64,000 nucleotides of DNA from assembly GCF_000015765.1 (NCBI RefSeq), contig NC_008942.1, positions 883,921-947,920 of the forward strand, given 5' to 3'. The notes under the pieces were generated by a model, which searched no databases, had not been told where the DNA came from, and saw only the letters and a program-made list of their open reading frames with translations. Positions 33,518-41,256 of the stretch are shown piece after piece. Positions within the stretch are counted from its first letter, which is position 1, and the number at the start of each line of letters is the position of its first letter. Source of the stretch: Methanocorpusculum labreanum Z. Its GTDB lineage: Archaea > Halobacteriota > Methanomicrobia > Methanomicrobiales > Methanocorpusculaceae. Made by a program: the position numbers and the translations under genes.

Positions 33518-34632
33518 ACTTTCCCCGCGATCTCGTCTTTTGTTCCACACACCGTTTCTTTCCCGTCTTTTCGTAAAAAGACATACTCGCCGAAGGGAGA
33601 GCCCATAGTCTCGGGTTTGTTTGCAAGAACAAGGACGATATTATCGTATTCGAGAAGATGGAGCCCCTCTTCTTCTGCGTCCCTGCCGAGCTTGAAGCCG
33701 ACGGTTTTCACGCCTTTTGCGGCGATCCTAGTTATCAGTTTTTCAAGCGGTTCAAGCGTCACGGATACAGCCGAGCCGCTTTTGATCTTGCCGTCCACCC
33801 TTTTCGGGGCAAAGTCGGAGATCGCGGCGGCCGAGAGATAATAATCGGCTCCATCTGCCTCGCGAAGGACCGCTTCGTGCATATCGGCCGCGGTGATCAC
33901 CGGGACATTCTTCACACAGGGAACGATGCCGTGCATCGGATTCATCACGAGGGTCACCTCGGCGCCGAGCCGGAAGGCTTCAAGCGCGAGCTCCTTTGCC
34001 ATCGTCCCGCTGGATCGCGTCGTCAGGATCCTGACATCGTCCAGTTCTTCGCGGCAGGACCCGCCGGAGATCAGGACGCGTTTGCCTGCGAGCTTCTTTG
34101 ACGAGACTGCCCGCTCGGCATACAGACAAATCTCGTCGATTCCCGCGATCTTCGCCTTCTCCTCTTCCATTCGCGGGGGAACAACATCGATCCCGAACTC
34201 TTTGAGGGTCTCCAGATTTTTCCTGACTGCCGGGTGGCGGTACATCGATTCATGCATCGCCGGAACGACGACGACCGGTAGACCGCGGCCGATCGCGGTG
34301 GTCGCAAAGGTCGTGATGATGGTGTCGTCGATCCCGCAGGCGATCTTTCCAACGGTGTTCGCGGTGGCGGGAGCTATCAAAAGAAGATCCGCCTCGCCTC
34401 CTTCGCCGCAGTATTTGACATGCTCGACCATGCCGGTGATCTCTGTCAGCGCCGGATTCTGGCACGCATAGGTCAGCGCATCGGGATGGATGATCCCGCA
34501 CCCCGCGGGGCTGATGATGCCGGTCACTCTCGCTCCCCGGCGTCTGAGCTCGTGGGCGAGTTTGATCGTCTCGACAGCGGCGATACTGCCGCATACGCCG
34601 AGAACGATGCGGATATTGTTGAGTCTTTTCAT
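33499..34632 (-). CDS. coaBC: Bifunctional phosphopantothenoylcysteine decarboxylase / phosphopantothenate-cysteine ligase
   Basis: 377 residues. The N-terminal flavodoxin-like CoaC domain shows IVLGVCGSIAAVETIKLAHE, APATANTVGKIACGIDDTII and VPAMHESMYRHPAV (the active-site His and the PAMN-like MH motif). The CoaB domain begins at about 190 with KRVLISGGSCREELDDVRIL and includes TRSSGTMAKELALEAFRLGA and the AAISDF motif. It uses FMN and CTP/ATP to make 4'-phosphopantetheine. The ATG overlaps the preceding stop (ATGA). Confidence 0.95.
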   Translation of the reverse strand: MKRLNNIRIVLGVCGSIAAVETIKLAHELRRRGARVTGIISPAGCGIIHPDALTYACQNPALTEITGMVEHVKYCGEGGEADLLLIAPATANTVGKIACGIDDTIITTFATTAIGRGLPVVVVPAMHESMYRHPAVRKNLETLKEFGIDVVPPRMEEEKAKIAGIDEICLYAERAVSSKKLAGKRVLISGGSCREELDDVRILTTRSSGTMAKELALEAFRLGAEVTLVMNPMHGIVPCVKNVPVITAADMHEAVLREADGADYYLSAAAISDFAPKRVDGKIKSGSAVSVTLEPLEKLITRIAAKGVKTVGFKLGRDAEEEGLHLLEYDNIVLVLANKPETMGSPFGEYVFLRKDGKETVCGTKDEIAGKVWDVLA

Positions 34633-35498
34633 ATGAGGTTCACATCCCAAACCGAGTGCCAGAGGCGCCCCGCATACTTCTTTACTTTATGTTCGCTGAT
34701 AATATACGTAAAACCTGCCCCTTCGAGAGTCTCGGTTATGTCGTTTTTCCGGTCCCCGACCCCGTGAACATGCAGAACGGTGCCCGGCTCCGCGTGATCC
34801 AAAGCGGTTTTTAAAAAGTCGGGAGCTTCGAAATGTCCCATGAGGATCCGGTCGTAGATCCCGAAAAGTCTCTCACGGCAGTCACCGAGCTCTGGGGTGA
34901 CCCTGCCCGCGAGGTCGTTCGCTTCGATATTTTTCTCGAGATAGGCAAAAGAGACCGGATTGATTTCAACCGCATGTACATTGCCGCCGGCAAGCGCCGC
35001 CGAGAGGGTAAAATAGCCGATGCCGGCAAACATGTCGGCGATCCGCTCGCCGGGCTTTACGAGAGAACGGAGCCGGAGTTTTTCGCCCCGGTTTCCTTGC
35101 GAAAACATGACCTTTGAAGGGTCGAGCGTGTAGGTGATGCCCGCTTCCCGAAACGTCACGTCGTGGGGCTGACCAAAGAGAACGGAAGCCTTCGGCGTAC
35201 GCATGACCCCTTCGTGGGTCGCGGCGTGAATCACGCAGGAGGGTTTTTCCCATGCGATGAGAGCGGCGAGCTCGTCGGCTGTCGGAGCATCGCCGTGCAG
35301 AAGAAGGGTGTCTCCCATCCGCTGATATCCGGGACCTGAGTATGGACGTCGGTCGGGGATCTCGCCGTCGAAGGGATAGCCTTCCTTCACCGGAACGAAG
35401 GCATACTCACCTTCGCAGTAGACGCGGCGGGTCGCATCAACCCAGGGTTCACTCGCTGCATTCGGGAGCGATCGCTTCGAAATCTTCCTGATCTTCAT
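34629..35498 (-). CDS. Taw2-like tRNA wybutosine-pathway transferase (Trm5/TYW2 family)
   Basis: About 289 residues of the Met-10+ class I SAM fold. Motif I is ERIADMFAGIGYFTLSAALA, followed by VHAVEINPVSFAYLEKNIEA. The post-IV site reads DRILMGHFEAPDFL rather than the N-L/P-P motif of Trm5 methyltransferases, which points to the TYW2/Taw2 branch that moves an aminocarboxypropyl group to G37-derived tRNA bases. Trm5 remains an alternative. The start is ATG 35498 (or TTG 35507) inside the end of the NMD3 gene, and the stop overlaps coaBC. Confidence 0.8.
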   Translation of the reverse strand: MKIRKISKRSLPNAASEPWVDATRRVYCEGEYAFVPVKEGYPFDGEIPDRRPYSGPGYQRMGDTLLLHGDAPTADELAALIAWEKPSCVIHAATHEGVMRTPKASVLFGQPHDVTFREAGITYTLDPSKVMFSQGNRGEKLRLRSLVKPGERIADMFAGIGYFTLSAALAGGNVHAVEINPVSFAYLEKNIEANDLAGRVTPELGDCRERLFGIYDRILMGHFEAPDFLKTALDHAEPGTVLHVHGVGDRKNDITETLEGAGFTYIISEHKVKKYAGRLWHSVWDVNLI

Positions 35499-36540
35499 CT
35501 CTTCCAACTAACACAAGCGTTTCTCCGTCACGGACAAACAGGATCGTGTCGCCTTCCCTTGTATCGAGCCAGGAACGTTCGGCGATCTCTTCGGTCGTTT
35601 CGGTTTTGAGGTTGAGAAAACCTAAAAGCCCTGCGTCCTTGTAGATGACGACGCCCGTCTCGGGTTCGTGGATGTTTCCAAGAAGCGGATCGTTTTCATC
35701 CTCTCTGAAGGCACGGGACTGACCGGTCGCGAGATCACGGACGAAGAGGGTGTCTTTTGCCTGGCGAAGGATCTGGAAGTATTCTCTGCCGTGTTTGATG
35801 ATGTCCCCGCGGGAGAATCTCGGCAGACGAAGCGAGTAGGTCACCCGGTAGATGTTGATGCCGGCTTTTTGGCCGACGAGTTTCGGGTGGGTGGTAAAGG
35901 AACCGCCGAGCGCTCCGCAGATGTCGTGGGAGATGGCCGCTCCGATCGTCTGCGAGCTGAAGACGATGTCGATCCCGTCTTTGGTCTCGTCGATATCCGA
36001 GACGAAGGAGAGCCGGTCGCCGGCAGTCTGGAGCTGGTCTTCGACCTGATAGGCGATCTCGGCTGCACGGCGCAGTTCGAACTGGGTCGGTTTTCTTCCC
36101 GAGGCTCTGACCTGGATGACGCCTTCGTAGTAGCTTCCGGCGATCCTGCAACACCGGTCGCACTGTTCGCGGGCCCAGACGATCTTGACTTTTGTGGTCT
36201 CTTCGAGAGGGATGCCGTAGAGGTTTCCTGAAACATGGACGGTTGCAAGGGACCGGTTGCTGCTCGTGTCGATGATGCTGATCTCTTTTTGGATGTCTTC
36301 GACGTCTTTGTGGAACACGATGACGCTGTTGACGAGATTTTGACCAAGTTCCTCTTTGTCGACCGCACTGTCGGACCACATTCCAGCGGTTTTTATGGAC
36401 TCGCAGGTAGGGCAGATGATGCATTCTGCACGGGGAGCGATGGTTACCCAGACGGTGTCTTTGACCCGGCATTTGCCGCAGAGTTCGCCGTTTTCCGACG
36501 GAGCACCGCATTTGGGACAGAATCCTTGTGTGAGGCTCAT
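35449..36540 (-). CDS. NMD3 family zinc-finger protein
   Basis: 363 residues. The N-terminus has two zinc-knuckle pairs (GFCPKCGAPSENGELCGKCR and ECIICPTC), then the NMD3 core with the CDRC knuckle (AREQCDRCCRIAGSYYEGVI) and the RASGRKPTQFELRRAAEIAY segment. Eukaryotic NMD3 is the export adaptor and quality-control factor of the large ribosomal subunit; the archaeal form is presumed to act in 50S maturation. The start ATG overlaps the stop of the DUF424 gene by one base. The 120-base upstream extension of the frame lies in DUF424 coding sequence. Confidence 0.92.
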   Translation of the reverse strand: MSLTQGFCPKCGAPSENGELCGKCRVKDTVWVTIAPRAECIICPTCESIKTAGMWSDSAVDKEELGQNLVNSVIVFHKDVEDIQKEISIIDTSSNRSLATVHVSGNLYGIPLEETTKVKIVWAREQCDRCCRIAGSYYEGVIQVRASGRKPTQFELRRAAEIAYQVEDQLQTAGDRLSFVSDIDETKDGIDIVFSSQTIGAAISHDICGALGGSFTTHPKLVGQKAGINIYRVTYSLRLPRFSRGDIIKHGREYFQILRQAKDTLFVRDLATGQSRAFREDENDPLLGNIHEPETGVVIYKDAGLLGFLNLKTETTEEIAERSWLDTREGDTILFVRDGETLVLVGRDEDQEDFEAIAPECSE

Positions 36541-36833
36541 TATACTCCGTAGATCTGGGCGTGGGGTACGCCTTCGATCAGCAGACAGGATTCTATTTCG
36601 AGAAGGCCTGCTTTGATCGCTATATCGCAGACGCGTTTGCCCATCAGATTTGCGCTGCATACGTCGGCGAGAGCTGCCAGAAGTTCCTCTTCGGTCGCTC
36701 TCGTATCGCCGTAGAAGGAGGGGTCTATTTCAACGTCGCATAAAGGACTGGTCAATGTTTTTCCCATGAGTTCAGCATCGCATGCGGCGAGGATGCTTCC
36801 CTGACCAGGGATATTGTGTATCTTGAGGTACAT
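36540..36833 (-). CDS. DUF424 family protein, first gene of the minus-strand run
   Basis: 97 residues from the ATG at 36833 (YLKIHNIPGQGSILAACDAE). The family is archaeal and uncharacterised; ELMGKTL near the start and an N-L-M-G-K-R motif later (CSANLMGKRVCDIAIKAGLL) are typical. It leads a chain of overlapping genes for ribosome biogenesis, tRNA modification and CoA synthesis. An alternative start at 36863 would add ten residues. Confidence 0.85.
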   Translation of the reverse strand: MYLKIHNIPGQGSILAACDAELMGKTLTSPLCDVEIDPSFYGDTRATEEELLAALADVCSANLMGKRVCDIAIKAGLLEIESCLLIEGVPHAQIYGV

Positions 36834-36914
36834 GTTCGAACCTGGTGTACATATTAATCTCACAGATACTTAAACAATATACCCCCCACCCCATAGCCAA
36901 AAATTACTCCAGGT

Positions 36915-39002
36915 TTACTTTTTCATAGCAATGTGTTCCAAACATTTTTGACCAGTATTCATTAAATCAGAAAAAGGTATTACTGGGAATATCATGCCAT
37001 CAAAGTGAGACGGGGAGCCATCGTGAGATACGATGAACAGAGATATGATTTGAGGAGGGGAAGTGTATCCAAAGTATTCCTTTACTTCTTTTTGATGTGA
37101 ACAAAGCCATTTATGACGTCTTTGATGTTTATATGCGGGTGTCTTATTGATCTCTTTTCGTGAAAATTTATAATTCAAATCTTCAATTTTTTTCATTTCA
37201 TGAGGAGATAAATAATTTTTACATTCTATTGAATAGAAAATGGAATTATTTAAATCAGCTAACCCTATATCAATATCCCCAATATCTGCCCGACCTTTTA
37301 TTATCTCCTTTGGCTTAAGTGCCCTTCGAACCACAAATGTTGTGTTCTTCTTAAACCAGTTTTCTACAGCCATCTCAAAAGCTTTACCTTCCAGATTTCT
37401 AAATCTTGATATCCATTTATTCATTCTATCAGACTTAGCATCATAACCTCCATGTTGAATATAAAGAAGGAAATCTGTAACAAACACATTCCAACTCCTT
37501 ATTCCAATGACAAGTTCGTTCTCGCCATTCTCACCTGGGATTCTTAGAATAGGATGTGAGTAATAAGAATATTTGTGGTAATGATCTTCAATTTTAATAA
37601 AATCTTCTATTTTATTACTATCAATTTGATCCCATGCTCCTCTCGGTTGCAGACTGAAGAGATTCAATGCATCAAGCCCTTTTTCTTTTGTCCATCCATA
37701 ATCAGCAATCAGTTTCTGGCACAATTGAGATTCAAAGCAAATGCAAAAACAAAATGGTGGCCTAATAGGTAACGATAAAAGACAGGAATTGAACTGATTA
37801 AATTCATTAAATGTGAGTCCAAATTCATCATAAAAAGCAGTTTCAAACTCATTTTTTTCTTTTTCAGAAATTGATAACTTTGGAGAATAAGCTTTATATT
37901 TTCTATTTCGCATTGTTAAAACATCTTTTGTATGTCCCATACGAAAATCCGTCCATTCTGTTGAAAGAGGATAAGATGATGCAACAATTCCACGTATGGT
38001 AAATTTTATCCCAATATTTTTTGATAAATCATTATGAGATAGAAAATTTATTTGAGACATAATATTTCGAATTGAGGTGAATAACACTGCATTTGCCAAT
38101 AATCTACAATAATCATCAGAGGATATTGGGTGATTACCTGTTGGATTTTCAGCGATAGATATCTCAATTAGATGCTGAATGGAATGTTCCAATTCTGTTT
38201 TCAATTGATCTCTTTGAGTGTAGTGTTCAGTAAATATTGATAATATTGAGGATTTGGTATAATCAAAATCCTCCATCTCATAGTATTCCCGAGTGAAAAG
38301 ATAAGCAATGAGTTCATGTTGAGATACAGTCCATGCCAATATATCTCGTATAGGATATTGTGCTATGAGATTGTGTAGTCGCTGATATGTTGCATCAGTA
38401 GCCCATTTAACGAATTTATTCACATTTTCTAAACCATTAAGAGAAGCCCCTATCTTTAGTTCTGGATTATATTCCTGAATTAAAGAGAGCATTTCTTCCT
38501 TCATTATTCCAATATGAATTGGTAGCAAGTTGGGGAGAGACGATATATTTAGGGATGGTTTTGGGAAAAAAACATCTCTCTCGGATATAATTGGTGGTGA
38601 ATGATCATTTAAAGTGGCGTTTTGTATTACTCTATTATTCCATCCCTTTTTACTAAATAAATACTCTTTGGGGAGATAATATCCTAGAAAACCATATTGA
38701 GATGGTAACAGTCCTGCGTGACCTAACTCTTTCTCTTCATCAACAAGAATAGGCAGTATGTTAATGCCCCTTTTACCTTTTAAAGATTTGAGATAGGGAA
38801 TATTATGATTATATCCCAATGGTAATTCTTGATCATTCCATAGATACTGAGTTACAACGGAAATCAGAACTTCTATCAATATACTACAGGCCATCTTTTT
38901 ATCAATATCACCTACAACATATACTGGAAATTGAGGACTGTAGGCCTCCCAATATTCATTATTTACATAACTTAAGTGAATTGTATATTGATATTCGGTC
39001 AT
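36915..39002 (-). CDS. Large protein with C-terminal PD-(D/E)XK nuclease-like domain
   Basis: 695 residues, AT-rich. Residues 1-530 are of no family I recognise. From about 539 (GKAFEMAVENWF) a restriction-endonuclease-like core appears: Glu 543 in the first helix, D578 in GDIDIGLADL, and E593-x-K595 in FYSIECKNYL, the order E...D...ExK of PD-(D/E)XK nucleases. It probably cuts nucleic acid, perhaps under control of the large N-terminal part. It sits alone between the housekeeping run and the toxin/reverse-transcriptase genes, which suggests defence. AT-rich composition is unlike its left neighbours. Confidence 0.7.
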   Translation of the reverse strand: MTEYQYTIHLSYVNNEYWEAYSPQFPVYVVGDIDKKMACSILIEVLISVVTQYLWNDQELPLGYNHNIPYLKSLKGKRGINILPILVDEEKELGHAGLLPSQYGFLGYYLPKEYLFSKKGWNNRVIQNATLNDHSPPIISERDVFFPKPSLNISSLPNLLPIHIGIMKEEMLSLIQEYNPELKIGASLNGLENVNKFVKWATDATYQRLHNLIAQYPIRDILAWTVSQHELIAYLFTREYYEMEDFDYTKSSILSIFTEHYTQRDQLKTELEHSIQHLIEISIAENPTGNHPISSDDYCRLLANAVLFTSIRNIMSQINFLSHNDLSKNIGIKFTIRGIVASSYPLSTEWTDFRMGHTKDVLTMRNRKYKAYSPKLSISEKEKNEFETAFYDEFGLTFNEFNQFNSCLLSLPIRPPFCFCICFESQLCQKLIADYGWTKEKGLDALNLFSLQPRGAWDQIDSNKIEDFIKIEDHYHKYSYYSHPILRIPGENGENELVIGIRSWNVFVTDFLLYIQHGGYDAKSDRMNKWISRFRNLEGKAFEMAVENWFKKNTTFVVRRALKPKEIIKGRADIGDIDIGLADLNNSIFYSIECKNYLSPHEMKKIEDLNYKFSRKEINKTPAYKHQRRHKWLCSHQKEVKEYFGYTSPPQIISLFIVSHDGSPSHFDGMIFPVIPFSDLMNTGQKCLEHIAMKK

Positions 39003-39379
39003 TTAATACAAATTTACCAGATTTTTCATTAATCACATCTCACAGTTTCTTAGCTTAGACATGAAGCAACAGCATTAATATCGAATTAATACATGCATTA
39101 TCCACACGAATCCTCATTATAGTTAGATAGTTGTGCTGATGAATAAATAAGCGGTTGGAGGTGGCAGGTCGACGGCATTGCCGGCGACCTTAGCTGGGGC
39201 GGGAGGAGCCAATAGGCTCATCCTTAGCTGAGCAAATCTTTGATTTGCGACCAAGTCGAGAGACTTGCGATTAAGCGAGTGAAACGAGTCGGCGAGCAAA
39301 TCTATGATTTGCGAGTGGCGGGCCGACCAAACACCAAAATACGCAAAAAGATCAACATCAAAAAATGGAACATTACTGT
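39003..39379. other. Spacer containing a hairpin array
   Basis: The first 120 bases are AT-rich, presumably carrying the promoter of the 39002 gene. From 39165 to 39325 it is a repeat-B array. No gene. Confidence 0.6.
39173..39312 (+). repeat. Array of five hairpins (repeat B array)
   Basis: CGGC-att-GCCG (39173-39183), GAGCC-aata-GGCTC (39206-39219), GCAAATC-ttt-GATTTGC (39232-39248), CAAGTC-gaga-GACTTG (39252-39267), GCAAATC-tat-GATTTGC (39296-39312). The spacers contain CGACCTTAGCTGGGG, TCCTTAGCTGA and GCGACCAAG, shared with the other arrays. Confidence 0.85.
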
Positions 39380-39657
39380 TAGTCAAGTGCCGTACGAAGG
39401 GCACATCTTTGTGTGTAAAGAGGAGGGCTATCATGTACTGCGAGGTCCCAGACGTATTTGAGATTGACATTTGCATAGGCATGGATCAGACGGTCTCTCA
39501 TACCTGCCATTTTTCTCCAGGGGATATCGGGATATTGTGTGCGGATCTCTTCAGGGATGTGTTTTGCCGCTTAACTCATGCGATTGACAGCAGCCATGAT
39601 GTTTTCAGATTGTTCGCAGATGTCATCTAAATATGTGAGAATATCCGGTGTTTTCAT
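39380..39657 (-). pseudogene. Broken HepT-like HEPN toxin (DUF86)
   Basis: The frame starts KTPDILTYLDDICEQSENIM, runs into an in-frame TAA (39573-39571), and continues AAKHIPEEIRTQYPDIPWRK then MAGMRDRLIHAYANVNLKYV to a TAA at 39382-39380. The second part is the classic DUF86/HepT end with the RxxxxH ribonuclease motif in RDRLIHAY. Compared with the usual length of about 110-120 residues, roughly 25-35 residues are missing at the stop. Its ATG overlaps the MntA stop (ATGA), as in working HepT-MntA pairs. The toxin is therefore probably inactive. Confidence 0.8.
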
Positions 39658-39983
39658 ACGGCAGCTTTTCCTGTACCGCAGAAGATGACGTCTTTTTGTA
39701 TGTTGGAGCGAATACGCGGTTTGAGATATTCAAAGGAGACAAGGTCGACTTTGCGTTCCAGGATCGATTCAAGATACTCAGCGAGAGCAAGATAATTGTC
39801 GAATGTGTCGAATTCCGGTTTGAATGTATACAGGAGGTCAATGTCACTGTAAGGTGTATCTTCCCCGCGTGCGACTGAACCGAAGAGAGCGAGGAACTCA
39901 ATGCCATACGCTGTCTGGAGAGTTGAAAGAGATGCGGACAGTTGTGTAAGAACGCGGTTTTTGATGCTTACATATTCTGACAT
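39654..39983 (-). CDS. MntA-like minimal nucleotidyltransferase antitoxin
   Basis: 109 residues. The motif GSVARGEDTPYSDIDLL (residues 35-51) is the GSxARGxxxxxSDxD signature of minimal nucleotidyltransferases, with a third acidic residue in KVDLVSF. In HepT-MntA systems this protein neutralises the HEPN ribonuclease by adding AMP residues. The gene is intact while its toxin partner downstream is broken. Confidence 0.88.
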   Translation of the reverse strand: MSEYVSIKNRVLTQLSASLSTLQTAYGIEFLALFGSVARGEDTPYSDIDLLYTFKPEFDTFDNYLALAEYLESILERKVDLVSFEYLKPRIRSNIQKDVIFCGTGKAAV

Positions 39984-40035
39984 TGATTAATATCTGAGTA
40001 TTTGTCCTTCGCATGTAATGAGGTTTTGCCTGTTA

Positions 40036-40137
40036 TGGGCGAGGTTGACGCTGAAAGTGGACGGACTCAGCTGAACAAGTTGAAGGATTTTTGATCCGGG
40101 CGTGAAGCGGCTCACGGCGGGGATTCTTTTTTTTGCG
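40036..40137 (+). repeat. Degraded repeat B/A composite
   Basis: GAGGTTGACGCTGAAAGTGG and ACTCAGCTGAACAAG match the B-unit head; the hairpin is degenerate. It is followed by GGCGTGAAGCGGCTCACGGC, then GGGGATTCTTTTTTTT, which is the T-run end of an inverted repeat A. Confidence 0.6.
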
Positions 40138-40207
40138 GGAACGTGTGTCAAATTCATGTATGAAATGAGTGTGGATACATGAGATAAACCAACCGCGAAT
40201 CGGCGCG

Positions 40208-40266
40208 AAAATAGGATGTCACACCGCGAGCCGCTCCGAGCCGGAGTCGCGGCTCCGCACCCAAAA
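40208..40266 (+). repeat. Dispersed repeat A copy
   Basis: AAATAGGATGTCACACCGCG, stem GAGCCGC / GCGGCTC, then CGCACCCAAAAAT. The stem is a third covarying version (compare GGGACGC and GGGCCGC). Confidence 0.85.
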
Positions 40267-40326
40267 ATATATTCATGAAATTCACATCGATTAAAGAAAA
40301 AAACAGCATCTCTTTTTACTTATTTC

Positions 40327-40386
40327 TGGGGGTGCGGGAGAGCGACTCCGGCGTGGAGCCCGACGCGGCGGGGAATCTTCTTTTTT
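40327..40386 (-). repeat. Dispersed repeat A, inverted copy
   Basis: GGGGGTGCGGGAGAGCGACT, CCGGCGTGGAGCCCGACGCG, GCGGGGAATCTTCTTTTTT. Nearly the same as 21368-21427; the stem pairing is weaker here. It faces copy 40208 across 60 bases. Confidence 0.8.
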
Positions 40387-40503
40387 GATTCGAATAAGAT
40401 GATTCATTTTTCAAAGATTTTATTGGGAAGACCTATGCATATCAACACAAAACATAACCAACCTTAAATCCAACAACGTTGTATTTGAATCTAAGTATAA
40501 TTC

Positions 40504-41247
40504 ATGCAATCCAATCAATTATTCTCAATTATCTCGAATATTTTTAAAACATATTCTCATATGCTTATAGTGGACACGGAAACTACCGGTTTAAATCCAA
40601 AAATAGATCGGATAACTGAATTAGCAGCAATCAAATTCGATAAATACGGTAATAAATCAGTGATGGATGAATACATCTCGCTTCCGAATGACATTTGTTA
40701 TCCTGAAAATGTCCAAGAAATGACTGGGATCACACCAGAGATATTAGAACTGAAGGGACATCCCGAAGAAGAAATTGCATGGATGTTTGCTATGATGCTG
40801 AAAAGTCCCGGGCGTGTCCTTTTAGTGACACATAATGCTCAGTTTGATCTCCGTTTTATTCAGGAGATGCTATCTCGACACCGTTATGTATTTCCAAATG
40901 GGTGGGGTGTCATTGATACTTTAACTGTATTTAGGGATAGAAAACCACAACCACACAGACTCTCTGATGCAATTTCATATTATGGTCTTGATGGAGTGAA
41001 AAATAGTCATAGGGCAATTGATGATGTAGTTGCATTATGTGCCGTTTTTGATGCGATGTGTCAGGAACAAAATGATTTAGATGAATATATCAATCTTATC
41101 GGAGTCTATGGTAAATCAGAATTATTTGCATATAAAATTCCCGGATTACAATATTGGGGACAGGAGATAACTGGCAATCCAGAGGGTAAACTCCCGGATC
41201 TAATTAAGAAATATAATCAAGACATTTCCAAAATTGAGAGAGTATGA
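40504..41247 (+). CDS. DnaQ-family DEDDh 3'-5' exonuclease
   Basis: 247 residues. All five active-site residues are visible: D24 and E26 in LIVDTETTGL, D116 in HNAQFDLRF, H170 and D175 in SHRAIDDVVA. The protein is like DNA polymerase III epsilon or Cas2-fused/defence-associated exonucleases and should degrade DNA or RNA 3'-5'. The last 65 residues are not recognised. AT-rich. It ends nine bases from the convergent reverse-transcriptase gene, and it is not next to any polymerase gene, so a role with the defence genes is more likely than in replication. Confidence 0.88.
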   Translation: MQSNQLFSIISNIFKTYSHMLIVDTETTGLNPKIDRITELAAIKFDKYGNKSVMDEYISLPNDICYPENVQEMTGITPEILELKGHPEEEIAWMFAMMLKSPGRVLLVTHNAQFDLRFIQEMLSRHRYVFPNGWGVIDTLTVFRDRKPQPHRLSDAISYYGLDGVKNSHRAIDDVVALCAVFDAMCQEQNDLDEYINLIGVYGKSELFAYKIPGLQYWGQEITGNPEGKLPDLIKKYNQDISKIERV

Positions 41248-41256
41248 TTTTCACTC

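Larger units (their letters stand above)
39984..40503. other. Repeat-rich spacer before the exonuclease gene
   Basis: Holds a degraded B/A composite (40036-40137), a short repeat-C fragment (40170-40207), repeat A copy 40208-40266 and inverted copy 40327-40386. The last 110 bases are AT-rich and probably carry the promoter of the exonuclease gene. Confidence 0.65.
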
